Positions 7,517 through 16,593 of a stretch of 64,000 nt of DNA are shown here, one piece after another. How positions within the stretch are numbered: the stretch's first letter is position 1; every line of letters begins with the position of its first letter. This DNA is from Anaerolineae bacterium (GTDB lineage Bacteria > Chloroflexota > Anaerolineae > Aggregatilineales > Phototrophicaceae), in the NCBI GenBank assembly GCA_022822545.1, contig JAJEBE010000057.1, forward strand, positions 124,001 to 188,000, read 5' to 3'. The position numbers were made by a program, and so were the translations under genes. The notes beneath the pieces are model-generated. The model searched no databases. It was not told where the DNA came from and was given only the letters and a program-made list of their open reading frames with translations.

Positions 7517-9262
7517 TCAATCGAGAGCCGCCGCGTCGATGGCGAAGATCTGCTCCTCGATCCGCAGCAGATGCGCTTGCAGCAACTGCCAACTGTTCAG
7601 GGCGACGCCATTGGCCGCCAGATATGAGCCAACCGCCAACTGATATGGACTCGACTCGAAATAGGCATAAGGATTATCCGAGGCGTCGAAGGCGCTGTCG
7701 CTGTTGTCCTTTGCCCGCCGCAGCATCGATTCCGCCCGCTCGAGCATCTGCAAGACGCCCTCATAGCCGAAATCCTGCCGCCATTCCGCCGGCGTTTGAT
7801 GATGTACCGCCTCTTCCAGCGCGGACAACATGTCGCTCAACACTTGCCTGGGCCGGTCAGCATCGGAGCCGTCGTCACTTAGCAGCGCGTCAGCTCGCTT
7901 GAGCAGGTTATTCGCTCCTTCCAGCGCGACATGCATCCGCCCGGTCAAATCAGCGAAGTCGCCCAAGCCTCGTTGCCAGACCTCGCGTCCGCTCATGCCA
8001 AATACAGACATGGCATGTGACTCGTCCAGCCAGGTCGCGTCGTTCGTTGCCAAGTCATGCAAGGCCTCGACGGCGTCGCCGATAGCGCCGCAAGCTTCCG
8101 CGATGCGGCTAAGACCGCTGCCCGGCGGATGGGACTGCGCCATAGCCCGTTCTCGTTTGACCCTCGGCGGGTGCCCGGCGCCAAGTTGCGCTGACTGCCA
8201 ATAAGCGGCGTTCGCCAACATCCGCGCCGGCGCGCCCCAATTGTCCATCGCCAGATTGTAGCCAAACTCCGGATGCGAACCGAAAAGCACCACCCGCCCC
8301 AAGCCGTTGTAGCCGCTGATGATATTGAAGCGCCCTTCCTTCGCTGCGCGGCCCAGCAGGGTCGCATCGAGTTGACAGGGTTGGCTGAAACTCAAGAATC
8401 GCTCCGACGGCGTGAAGTCGTCTCGCGCGCCGGCGACCGCCGCCAGGCCTATCGCCGCCGAGGCATCGGGCAAGACAGTCGTATCTGTGTCGAAGAGCGG
8501 ACCATTATAATGCGTGATGTCGAAGCGCTCAGGCAGCCCGAACATCACCGGATGATCCGGCTGCAAATTGAGGCTCTTGATGACGCCGACGCCGGGCGAT
8601 TCCAGGCCGATCCACTCGGTGTCGCCGCGGTTCCATATCAGGGCGTTGACAAGCTGCATCTGCCGCTGCTGCGGGCAGACTTCCAAGAAGCTCTCAGCCA
8701 CGATCGCCGCGTCAAAGGAGCCGGCGCAGGAACCAATATACATGCCGCCGCGCTGCACCCAATCCTTGATCCGCCGGCAGCCGTCTTCGCCCAGCGGCGT
8801 CAACTGACCTATCATGGCCAGTCCACCGCCACCCGGCACGCCGAACAGATCGTACTCGTCCAGCATCCCGGCGCGGACCTCCTGCGGACTGATGAACTCG
8901 ATGTGAAAGCCCAGTTCCACAAAAATGCGCGCGTGATTGAAGGGCGCGCCACCGCCCCCGTAGAGGGCAATCCGCAAGGGTTGCAGCAGCAGACCGACGA
9001 ATCCGCGCAGAGAATCGACCGCTTGCGCTTGAATGCCGTATCGCGCCTGCGCCGCCTCCAGCATCGCCCGGGACACTTGCTTGAGGTCGGCAATCAGGTA
9101 AGCGCCGCGCTCCATGTCGAGCGTTTTGCCTTCCGCCGTTGCCGCCTGAAATGGCTCGCTCGCCCAGCGAACCTCAGCGCCTTCCCGCAGTAAATAATTG
9201 ACCAGACGGCAAGCGCGCTGCCATTCGCCCGAATGCTCACTGAGGACGAACATTCGCGACAT
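7517..9262 (-). CDS. Glutamine-amidotransferase-like (class I GATase/BPL_N-type) protein
   Basis: This 581-residue protein has a central domain (about 90-340) with the class I GATase/DJ-1 fold: a PGGGGL oxyanion region, the nucleophile elbow GSCAGSFDA with its cysteine, and a late FGSHPEFG histidine. This arrangement resembles the BPL_N/GATase1-like group. The C-terminal 220 residues are helical and match nothing I know. It lies 2 bases after the OppF-type ATPase gene and 42 bases before the GatC-like gene, so it belongs to the same operon. It may process or sense the imported amide. No ammonia-acceptor domain is visible, so true amidotransfer activity is doubtful; hydrolysis is as likely. 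Confidence 0.65.
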   Translation of the reverse strand: MSRMFVLSEHSGEWQRACRLVNYLLREGAEVRWASEPFQAATAEGKTLDMERGAYLIADLKQVSRAMLEAAQARYGIQAQAVDSLRGFVGLLLQPLRIALYGGGGAPFNHARIFVELGFHIEFISPQEVRAGMLDEYDLFGVPGGGGLAMIGQLTPLGEDGCRRIKDWVQRGGMYIGSCAGSFDAAIVAESFLEVCPQQRQMQLVNALIWNRGDTEWIGLESPGVGVIKSLNLQPDHPVMFGLPERFDITHYNGPLFDTDTTVLPDASAAIGLAAVAGARDDFTPSERFLSFSQPCQLDATLLGRAAKEGRFNIISGYNGLGRVVLFGSHPEFGYNLAMDNWGAPARMLANAAYWQSAQLGAGHPPRVKRERAMAQSHPPGSGLSRIAEACGAIGDAVEALHDLATNDATWLDESHAMSVFGMSGREVWQRGLGDFADLTGRMHVALEGANNLLKRADALLSDDGSDADRPRQVLSDMLSALEEAVHHQTPAEWRQDFGYEGVLQMLERAESMLRRAKDNSDSAFDASDNPYAYFESSPYQLAVGSYLAANGVALNSWQLLQAHLLRIEEQIFAIDAAALD

Positions 9263-9264
9263 GG

Positions 9265-10296
9265 TTAATCTCCTTTGGTCTGCGGCAAATCCGCCTCAGC
9301 CTCAAACAGCAAACAAGCGACCCGCCGCGCCGGTCCCGTCGCTTTCAACGGCGGCTCAATCGCCGAACAAGCTGTCATTACCTTTGGGCAGCGCGGATGA
9401 AAATGACAGCCCGACGGCGGATCCAGCGGCGATGGCGGCTCGCCCTTTGGCAGATCCCAGTTGACCCGCCGCGTCGGGTCGGGCAGGGGAATGGCCGAGA
9501 ACAGCACCTGCGTATAGGGATGCTGCGGCGCGGCGAAGAGCGCCTCGGTCGGCGCTTCTTCCACGATTCTGCCCAGGTACATCACCGCCACCCGGTCGCT
9601 GAAATGCTGCACGACGCCCAGATCGTGCGTGATGAACACATAAGTCAAGTTGAAATCCCGCTGCAATTCCGAAAGCAGGTTCAGCGTCTGCGCCTGCACC
9701 GAGACATCCAGCGACGAGGTCGGCTCATCGGCGATGATGATCTCCGGCGAAAGCGCCAGAGCGGCCGCGATGCCGACGCGTTGCCGCTGCCCGCCGCTCA
9801 ATTCGGACGGATAAGCGCGGGCATGCGCGCTCGTCAACCCCACCCGCTCCAGCAGCATGTGCGCGCGTCTGTCCCGCTCGGCGCGGCTGCCCTCGCGATA
9901 AATATCCAGCGGCTCGCGGATGATGCGGCCGACGCGCATCCTCGGGTTCAGCGAGGCGTATGGGTCTTGCAGGATGATCTGCGCCTGCCGTCGGAAGGCT
10001 CGCAGTTCCCCGCGTTTCATGCTGAAGATATTCTTGTCTTTGTAAAGTACGCGCCCGGCCGTCGGCCGCGTCAGCCGCAGCAAGAGGCGCCCCAGCGTGC
10101 TCTTGCCCGAGCCGGATTCGCCGACGATGGCCAGCGTCTGCCCGGCGTAGACATCCAGCGACACCGCTTCCACCGCTTTGACCGTCCGCGCCTCCGCCCC
10201 CCGCAAGCTCGCCAGCAAGCTCGATTCCAACGGGAAATGTTTGCTCAGACCAACCGCGCGCAAAAGCGGACCCGCCCCGTTAATCGTAGAGGACAC
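9265..10296 (-). CDS. Oligopeptide/dipeptide ABC transporter ATP-binding protein (OppF/DppF-like)
   Basis: This is the cytoplasmic ATPase powering import through the two adjacent permeases. Walker A (GESGSGKST), the signature LSGGQRQRVGIA, Walker B (IIIADEPTS) and the H-loop (FITHDLG) are intact. The C-terminal oligopeptide-transport domain with the cysteine-containing HPRCP segment is present. The GTG at 10296 overlaps the preceding ATPase gene by 17 bases. It is the second ATPase of the pair, as is usual for Opp/Dpp systems. Confidence 0.92.
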   Translation of the reverse strand: MSSTINGAGPLLRAVGLSKHFPLESSLLASLRGAEARTVKAVEAVSLDVYAGQTLAIVGESGSGKSTLGRLLLRLTRPTAGRVLYKDKNIFSMKRGELRAFRRQAQIILQDPYASLNPRMRVGRIIREPLDIYREGSRAERDRRAHMLLERVGLTSAHARAYPSELSGGQRQRVGIAAALALSPEIIIADEPTSSLDVSVQAQTLNLLSELQRDFNLTYVFITHDLGVVQHFSDRVAVMYLGRIVEEAPTEALFAAPQHPYTQVLFSAIPLPDPTRRVNWDLPKGEPPSPLDPPSGCHFHPRCPKVMTACSAIEPPLKATGPARRVACLLFEAEADLPQTKGD

Positions 10297-11242
10297 AAGC
10301 CACCTCCTGCCCGCCAGCGCGCCTCAGCAGCGGCGGCGCTTCCACGCGGCAGATATCCCGCGCGTGAGGGCAGCGCGGATGAAAGCGGCAGCCGGTTGGC
10401 CGGTCGTCCAGGCTCGGCACGCGCCCGCGGATATTCTCCAGCGCCCCCCGTTTTATTCCTTGGCTCGGCAGCGAATTGAGCAGGGCCTGCGTATACGGAT
10501 GCAACGGATCGCTGAAGATCGATTCCACCGCGCCGAACTCGACGATCTTGCCGGCGTACATCACCGCCACCCGATCGCAAACCTGCGCCACCACGCCCAG
10601 ATCATGCGTGATCAAAAGGACGCCCGTGCCACCCTCCTCCACCATCAAGCGGCGGATCAAATGCAGGATCTGCGCCTGTATCGTCACATCCAGCGCGGTG
10701 GTCGGCTCATCGGCGATTAGCACCTGCGGCTGACAGGAGATCGCAATGGCCAGCGCGATCCGCTGGGACATGCCGCCGCTGAACTGATAGGGATAAGCGT
10801 TCAAGCGCTCCTCCGCCGCCGGAATGCCCACCTGCCGCAGCAATTCCAGCGCCCGCGCCCGGGCCGCCGCCGCGTCCAGGTCGAGGTGTTCCTGCAAAGT
10901 CTCGATCACCTGATGGCCCACGGTGAAGAGAGAATCCAGCGCCGTCATCGGGTCTTGAAAGATCATCGACAGCCGACTGCCGCGGAGGTCTTGCAGGCGC
11001 CCGTCATCCGCTGCTGTCAGATTGACATCGCCCAGCCAGACCTCGCCGCCGCTGATGCGGGCATTCTTCGCCAGCAGGCGCATGACGCTGTAGGCGATCG
11101 TCGATTTGCCGCAGCCCGATTCGCCGACCAAACCCAGAATCTCGCCCGGCCGCAAGTCGAAGCTGACATCGGAGACCGCCTCCAGCCAGCGCCCGCCGCT
11201 GTAGAACTCGGTCGTCAAATGCCGCACTGATAGCAGACTCAT
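10280..11242 (-). CDS. Oligopeptide/dipeptide ABC transporter ATP-binding protein (OppD/DppD-like)
   Basis: This is the first ATPase of the importer. Walker A (GESGCGKST), the signature [12 protein letters not shown], Walker B (VLIADEPTT) and LITHDLG are all visible. The C-terminal oligopeptide extension contains [10 protein letters not shown], whose cysteines in this family often hold an Fe-S or structural site. The start overlaps the permease stop as ATGA. At 320 residues it has the normal length. Confidence 0.92.
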   Translation of the reverse strand: MSLLSVRHLTTEFYSGGRWLEAVSDVSFDLRPGEILGLVGESGCGKSTIAYSVMRLLAKNARISGGEVWLGDVNLTAADDGRLQDLRGSRLSMIFQDPMTALDSLFTVGHQVIETLQEHLDLDAAAARARALELLRQVGIPAAEERLNAYPYQFSGGMSQRIALAIAISCQPQVLIADEPTTALDVTIQAQILHLIRRLMVEEGGTGVLLITHDLGVVAQVCDRVAVMYAGKIVEFGAVESIFSDPLHPYTQALLNSLPSQGIKRGALENIRGRVPSLDDRPTGCRFHPRCPHARDICRVEAPPLLRRAGGQEVACVLYD

Positions 11243-12096
11243 CGCCCGCCTTTCCGCGCTGGATTCAGCAAATCCTGCAAACCGTTGCCCAGCAGGTTGA
11301 AGCCCAGCACCGCGATCGAAATCGCCAAGCCCGGCGCCACCACCATCCAGGGCGCTTGCTGCATGAATGAGCGCCCTTCGGAGAGCATCAAGCCGAGCGA
11401 GGGATCAGGCGGCTGCGTGCCCAGGCCGATGAAGCTCAAAGCCGATTCGAGCAGGATGGCGATGCCCATCAAGATCGAGGCTTGAATCAGGACCGGGGCG
11501 ATGGCGTTGGGCAAGATATGCCGCAGCATCAGCCGGAGGTGAGAAGCGCCGCGCGCCCGCGCCCCCTCGACATAAAGCTCGTTGACCACTTCCAGCGTCG
11601 AGCCGCGCATCACGCGGGCGAAGATCGGCACATAGACCACCGCCACCGCCAGGACCATCACCGAAATCTCGCGCCCGACGAAGCCGGTCAAAGCCACCAC
11701 CAGCACGATCGCCGGGAAGGCCATCAGCACATCCATCGGCCGCATGATGATATTGTCGATCAAGCCGCCGTAATATCCGGCCAGAAGGCCCAGCGCCACA
11801 CCGACCGCCAAGCCAAAGCCGACCGAGCCCAGCGCCACCGCCAGCGAAATTTGATAGCCGTATAGCACGCGCGTCAAGATGTCGCGGCCGAAATTGTCCG
11901 TGCCCAGCAAATGCGCGCCCGTCGGCCCGCTCAAGGGCGCCATGAAGTCCATCGCTTCGGGACTGTAGGGCGAATACAGCGATACCGTCGCCGTTATGAT
12001 CACCAGCACAAGGATGATCGTCCCGCCCAGAAAAGCGGAGCGGCTCGCGGCCTGCCATAGCCGCAGGCGGTCCCTCAGCGCCCGGATCCGCCTCAT
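11239..12096 (-). CDS. Dipeptide ABC transporter permease (DppC/OppC-like)
   Basis: This inner-membrane permease has about six hydrophobic helices and the conserved N-terminal GTDNFGRDILTR segment of DppC-type proteins. The cytoplasmic EAA loop (VEGARARGASHLRLMLRHILPN) contacts the ATPases. It overlaps both neighbours by 4 bases, so the operon is tightly coupled. The 285-residue length is typical. Confidence 0.92.
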   Translation of the reverse strand: MRRIRALRDRLRLWQAASRSAFLGGTIILVLVIITATVSLYSPYSPEAMDFMAPLSGPTGAHLLGTDNFGRDILTRVLYGYQISLAVALGSVGFGLAVGVALGLLAGYYGGLIDNIIMRPMDVLMAFPAIVLVVALTGFVGREISVMVLAVAVVYVPIFARVMRGSTLEVVNELYVEGARARGASHLRLMLRHILPNAIAPVLIQASILMGIAILLESALSFIGLGTQPPDPSLGLMLSEGRSFMQQAPWMVVAPGLAISIAVLGFNLLGNGLQDLLNPARKGGR

Positions 12097-13049
12097 GAGC
12101 CGGCGCCTCGTATCCGCGGATTCAACAAGGCGTAGATGACATCGGTCGCCAGATTGACCATGATGAACATGAAGGCGACCATCAGCATGCCCGCCTGCAC
12201 GACCGGATAATTCCGCTCCAGCGTGTAGCTGACGATCAGCCGGCCGATCCCGGGCAAGCTGAAGACCTCCTCCACGATCACCGCGCCGCCAAGCAAATAG
12301 CCGAATTGCAAGCCGATGACGGTGACGATGGGGATGCTGGCGTTGCGCAGCACATGCTGATAAATCACCAGCCGCTCGCGCAAGCCCTTGGCGCGCAGGA
12401 ACTTCACGAAATCCAGCTCCAGCACTTCCAGCACCGCTGACCGCGTGATCCTAACCAGCACCGCCGACAAGCCAACCGCCAGCGTCAGCGCGGGCAAGAA
12501 GAAGGAGCGCAGATTGCCAATGAGGTCTTCCTCGATGCGCACGTAGCCCGAGGACGGGAACATGCGCAGACCCAGCGCAAAGAGCAAGATGAGCATGATG
12601 CCCAGCCAGAAATCGGGGATGGAAATGCCAAAGAGACCCAGCAGCATCGACAGACGATCAGCGAGACCGCCCGGTTTGATCGCCGCGCGTATGCCCAAGG
12701 GCAGCGCGATCAATATCGCCAGCGCCAGCGACAGCAGCGTCAACTGAATCGTCACCGGCAAGCGGACGCTGAGCAGGGCGGTCACCGCTTCGTTGCTGCG
12801 GTAATCCTTGCCCAAATCGCCCTGCAAGAGCTTGCCCAGCCACTGCGCGTATTGCTGATGCACCGGCAGATCCAGCCCCAGTTCCTCGCGCACGATGGCC
12901 AGGCGCTCCGGCGTCGCCCGCAAACCCAATATCACCTGCGCCGGATCGCCGGGGATCAGCCGCAGCAGCAGAAATATCAGCACCGATGTACCGAAGAGGA
13001 CCGGCAGCAACAGCAAGAGGCGGCCCGCAATGTAGCGCAACAATCGCAT
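12093..13049 (-). CDS. Dipeptide ABC transporter permease (DppB/OppB-like)
   Basis: This inner-membrane permease begins with the DppB pattern: a first transmembrane helix followed by RLIPGDPAQVILG, then AQWLGKLLQGDLG. The EAA loop (LRAKGLRERLVIYQHVLRNA) is present. It pairs with the DppC-like gene, which it overlaps by 4 bases, and lies 77 bases downstream of the binding-protein gene. Confidence 0.92.
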   Translation of the reverse strand: MRLLRYIAGRLLLLLPVLFGTSVLIFLLLRLIPGDPAQVILGLRATPERLAIVREELGLDLPVHQQYAQWLGKLLQGDLGKDYRSNEAVTALLSVRLPVTIQLTLLSLALAILIALPLGIRAAIKPGGLADRLSMLLGLFGISIPDFWLGIMLILLFALGLRMFPSSGYVRIEEDLIGNLRSFFLPALTLAVGLSAVLVRITRSAVLEVLELDFVKFLRAKGLRERLVIYQHVLRNASIPIVTVIGLQFGYLLGGAVIVEEVFSLPGIGRLIVSYTLERNYPVVQAGMLMVAFMFIMVNLATDVIYALLNPRIRGAGS

Positions 13050-13126
13050 GGGTCCATCACCGGCGACTGGGTATCAGTTGGAAATCGGGAGGGACCTAGG
13101 CTCGCGCCCCTCCCGTGCAATCACCA

Positions 13127-14734
13127 TCAAGCGTCGATCCAGATGTCTTCCATCCGCAATTCCAGCGTCGGCAATGTCTGCGCGCCGTGGATATTCGGCT
13201 GCGTCCAGTAGGTGCGGCGGAAGTTGACCATGAACACCTCGGGCGAGAATTCCTGATGCAGCCGCACCACGTTGTTGTAGGCTTGCTGCCGCGCTTCCGG
13301 ATCCAGGGTGAAACGGAAGTCGTCCAAGGCTTTATCGAGCTCCGGCGAATCCCGGAAGGCGGCGAAGTTCCAGGGCGATTGCGAATGAGACAGCGGATAG
13401 AGGCAGTGCTCGCCCGGATCAGCCGTCGCGCTCCAATAGGTGCCGGTGATTTCGTAATTCAGCGTGAAGAGCTCCTCGAACCAGCGCGCTGATTCGAAGG
13501 ATTCCACCTCGACGCGGAAGCCGGCCGGCGCAAGCTGCTGCTCCAATAGCTGGCCCACCAGCGGCTGCGTCGGCACTTGCGGCTGGGCGGCATAACGAAT
13601 GGTCAGCCCATCCTCATAACCGGCCTGCGCCAATAGCGCTTTCGCCTTGTCGATATCTGGTCCGCCTTCGTAGACATTCACGCCGGAATACCAGGGATTG
13701 GACGGCGACACCGGCTCGGCCGATGGCACGGCCTGCCCGAACCAGACCAACTGCGCGATGGAATCGCGATGCAGGGCCCATTGCAAAGCCTGCCGCACCT
13801 CCACTTTGTCGAAGGGCGGCTTGGAGCAGTTGATCAAGAACATATCGGGGAAGAACTCGCCATCCGGATTGGCTTTGATCTCGCCGCCCGCCTTGAGTTC
13901 ATCCGCCCGATGCAAGGGCACCTGCTCAATCCAATTCAACTCGCCCGTCTGCAAGCCGGTCAGGCGCACGGTGTCATCGGAAATGGCGCGGAAGATCACC
14001 TTGTCCAGGTAGGGCTGGTTGGGTTTGTGGTACTTGTCCCAGCGCTCCAGTTCGATGAAGTCGTCCTTAACCCATTGCACAAACTTGAAAGGACCGGTGC
14101 CGATGGGGACCAGCCGCGGGTCGTTCTCCTCAATACCCTTCCGGTTCACCACCTCGACGATGGCGCCCAAAGCCTCGAGCAAACCGCCCCAGTTCGGCTG
14201 CGTAGTGATGCGGACGGTGTAGTCATCGACCGCCTCGACGCCTTCTATCGGCGTCAGGAAGACGGCGTTCGGCGCGCCGAGATCGGGGTCGAAGAGACGA
14301 TCGAAGGTGTAGACGACATCGGCGGCGGTGCAATGCTCGTCGTTGTGGAAATAGGCATTGTCGGCGATGTGAAATTCCCAGGTGGAGTCATCAAGCTGCT
14401 CCCAGGAATGCGCCAGACCGGGCAAAACGTTGTTGTTCCGGTCCAGGTTGACCAGCTTGGAGAAGACATTCTGATAGACCTGCATTGACGAATAGAGTTC
14501 GGCGAAGGCCGGGTCCATATTGACCGGCTTGTCGATGGTGGCGGCGACCAGCGTGCCGCCTTGCTTCGGCTCGCCCTGCGCCAGCGCGGTCGCCAGGCGG
14601 AGGCCCGGCATCATCGATTGCGCCAGCGCCACGCCGCCGACGGTGGTCACCGCCTGCAAGAATTGCCGCCGCGAGATGCGCCCCTCGCCATATTTCTTGA
14701 TGAAGTCATGAACTTGTTCTTTTTGTAAGCTCAC
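13127..14734 (-). CDS. Family 5 extracellular solute-binding protein with Tat signal
   Basis: This is the substrate-binding component of the dipeptide-type importer. The N-terminus carries a twin-arginine motif (SRRQFLQ, R22-R23), a hydrophobic stretch and an ALAQG cleavage-like site, so export folded through Tat is likely. The body has family 5 features, including GTGPFKFVQWV and an internal region beginning DMFLINCSKPPF. The GTG at 14734 is chosen because AAGGAGATTACCT stands directly upstream; the frame is open further 5' without a better site. It heads the operon behind a good sigma-70-type promoter. The ligand is unknown, but the downstream amidase points to an amide or short peptide. 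Confidence 0.9.
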   Translation of the reverse strand: MSLQKEQVHDFIKKYGEGRISRRQFLQAVTTVGGVALAQSMMPGLRLATALAQGEPKQGGTLVAATIDKPVNMDPAFAELYSSMQVYQNVFSKLVNLDRNNNVLPGLAHSWEQLDDSTWEFHIADNAYFHNDEHCTAADVVYTFDRLFDPDLGAPNAVFLTPIEGVEAVDDYTVRITTQPNWGGLLEALGAIVEVVNRKGIEENDPRLVPIGTGPFKFVQWVKDDFIELERWDKYHKPNQPYLDKVIFRAISDDTVRLTGLQTGELNWIEQVPLHRADELKAGGEIKANPDGEFFPDMFLINCSKPPFDKVEVRQALQWALHRDSIAQLVWFGQAVPSAEPVSPSNPWYSGVNVYEGGPDIDKAKALLAQAGYEDGLTIRYAAQPQVPTQPLVGQLLEQQLAPAGFRVEVESFESARWFEELFTLNYEITGTYWSATADPGEHCLYPLSHSQSPWNFAAFRDSPELDKALDDFRFTLDPEARQQAYNNVVRLHQEFSPEVFMVNFRRTYWTQPNIHGAQTLPTLELRMEDIWIDA

Positions 14735-14794
14735 AGGTAATCTCCTTATCCATTGATTTTGGCATACGGCCGTGTTCTTTCCGACGCTGCGCAT

Positions 14795-14823
14795 AGCCTA
14801 ACGAATATGGGCGGGGCTGTCAA
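14795..14823 (-). promoter_or_regulatory. Sigma-70-type promoter of the minus-strand transporter/amidase operon
   Basis: On the minus strand, TTGACA (14823-14818) is followed by a 17-base spacer and TAGGCT (14800-14795). It lies about 60 bases upstream of the GTG start of the binding-protein gene. Confidence 0.55.
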
Positions 14824-14860
14824 AAAGGGGCGCTGCGTAACTGCTTCTCTTCAAGAATAA

Positions 14861-14922
14861 TCTCTGTGCCCTCTCTGCTGTCGGGCTGTGTCTACGCCCC
14901 CCTTTGTGGTTAAATATCTCTG
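14861..14922. repeat. Dispersed repeat family 2, interrupted copy
   Basis: TCTCTGTGCCCTCT and TTTGTGGTTAAATATCTCTG flank a short unrelated stretch, as if a family 2 element had been split. It fills the divergent spacer between the binding-protein gene and the ThDP enzyme gene. Confidence 0.5.
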
Positions 14923-14955
14923 CGCAACACTCGACTGCCATCAGGAGCTGCCAAC

Positions 14956-16593
14956 ATGCCCATCAAGACCGGCGGCGAAGCCACCGTCGAAGCCCTCATC
15001 GCCCATGGCGTCGACACCCTGTTCGGCTTGCCCGGCGTTCAAAACGACTGGTTCTACAACGCCCTTTTCGATAACCGCGACCAGATCCGCGTCATCCACA
15101 CCCGCCATGAAGAGGGCGCGGCTTATATGGCATTTGGCGCCGCCGCGGCGACCGGGCAGCCGGCCGTCTTCAATGTCGTGCCCGGTCCTGGCTTGCTCAA
15201 CGCTGGCGCCGGCTTGGCAAGCGCTTACGCGGTGAATGCCCCGGTCTTTTGCATCGCCGGGCAAATCCATAGCGCGCGCATCGGAAAAGGGCTGGGCGAT
15301 CTTCACGAAATTCCGCGGCAGTCGGAGCTGCTGCGCGGGCTGACAAAATGGAGCGATCTCGTGCTGCACCCGGCCGACGCCGGCCGCAAGGTGGCGCAAG
15401 CCTTCCAGGAGATGCGCTCCGGTCGTCCGCGTCCGGTGGCGCTGGAGATCCCGCCTGATATCTTGAAGATGCGAACCGAAGTGCCCGATACACCGGCGCC
15501 TTTGCAGCCTCATGCCCTGCCCTTGGACGCCGGCGCGATAGAAGCGGCCGGGAAGCTCCTGGGCAAGTCGCAGCGCCCGATGATTTGCGTCGGCAGCGGC
15601 GCCTTGGGCGTCAGCGCCGAAGTCACGCAACTGGCTGAAATGCTGCAAGCGCCGGTATTCGCCTATCGCACGGGCAACGGCGTGCTTGACAGCAGGAATC
15701 CGCTGAGTCTGAAATCGCCCGAAGCGCATGCCTACTACCGTTCGACCGATTGCGTCATCGCCATCGGCAGCTATATGCGCTTGCCCTTGCAGCGCTGGGG
15801 CCGGGACGAGAATATGACGGTGATTCGCCTTGATGTCGATAGCGACGCCATAGGCCGCATCCAACGGCCCGACCTGGCGATCGTGGCGCGGGCGGAAGAT
15901 GCCTTGCCCGCCCTGATAGACGCGGTCGAGCGACACAACCGCAAACGCGAATCACGCGCCGAACAGATGCTGGAACTGCGAGCCGATGCCGCCAGGAAAA
16001 TGGCCTTCCTGGAGCCGCAGAATACCTACTCGCGGATCCTGCGTGAGGAGTTGGGCGAAGACGGCATCGCTGTCATGGGCATGACGCAGGTGGCTTACGC
16101 CGCGCGCGTGAACTTCCCGGTGTACAAGCCGCGCACCAGCATAAGCAGCGGCTATCAGGGCACGCTCGGTTTTGCTTTTCCTACAGGCTTGGGCGTAAAA
16201 GTTGCCCGGCCGGACGCGCCTGTGATTTCGATCTGCGGTGATGGCGGATTCATGTACTGCGCCGGCGAACTCGCCACCGCCGTGCAGCACGGCATCCCCT
16301 TGGTCACGATCATCTTCAACAACGACGCCTACGGCAATGTGCGCAAGATGCAGATCCGCGATTACGATGAACGTGTCATCGCCAGCGATTTGGTGAATCC
16401 CGACTTCGTCAAGCTGGGCGAGGCCTTCGGCGCCAATGCCTTCCGCGCCGAGACGGAGCGGCAACTGCGCGAGGCGATCCGCTACGGTTTCAAGAGCGAC
16501 TTGCCCACCATCATCGAGGCGCCTATGGGCGATACCCCCAGCTTCGACAGCATTTACGATCAGGGGCGCATCCGCCCACCGCAATCCAGTTGA
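14956..16593 (+). CDS. Thiamine-diphosphate-dependent enzyme (acetolactate synthase/benzoylformate decarboxylase type)
   Basis: This is a three-domain ThDP enzyme acting on 2-oxo acids (decarboxylation or carboligation). The N-terminal PYR domain has the catalytic glutamate E52 in HEEGAAYMA. The central domain is Rossmann-like. The C-terminal PP domain carries GDGGFMYCAGEL, followed by NNDAYGN, the GDG...NN Mg-ThDP motif, near residues 428-455. At 545 residues it matches the large-subunit-like group, and no small regulatory subunit follows. Without ilvN/ilvC neighbours a biosynthetic IlvB role is unlikely; a catabolic 2-oxo-acid decarboxylase or an oxalyl-CoA-like activity is possible. The P-loop gene downstream overlaps its stop. 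Confidence 0.85.
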   Translation: MPIKTGGEATVEALIAHGVDTLFGLPGVQNDWFYNALFDNRDQIRVIHTRHEEGAAYMAFGAAAATGQPAVFNVVPGPGLLNAGAGLASAYAVNAPVFCIAGQIHSARIGKGLGDLHEIPRQSELLRGLTKWSDLVLHPADAGRKVAQAFQEMRSGRPRPVALEIPPDILKMRTEVPDTPAPLQPHALPLDAGAIEAAGKLLGKSQRPMICVGSGALGVSAEVTQLAEMLQAPVFAYRTGNGVLDSRNPLSLKSPEAHAYYRSTDCVIAIGSYMRLPLQRWGRDENMTVIRLDVDSDAIGRIQRPDLAIVARAEDALPALIDAVERHNRKRESRAEQMLELRADAARKMAFLEPQNTYSRILREELGEDGIAVMGMTQVAYAARVNFPVYKPRTSISSGYQGTLGFAFPTGLGVKVARPDAPVISICGDGGFMYCAGELATAVQHGIPLVTIIFNNDAYGNVRKMQIRDYDERVIASDLVNPDFVKLGEAFGANAFRAETERQLREAIRYGFKSDLPTIIEAPMGDTPSFDSIYDQGRIRPPQSS

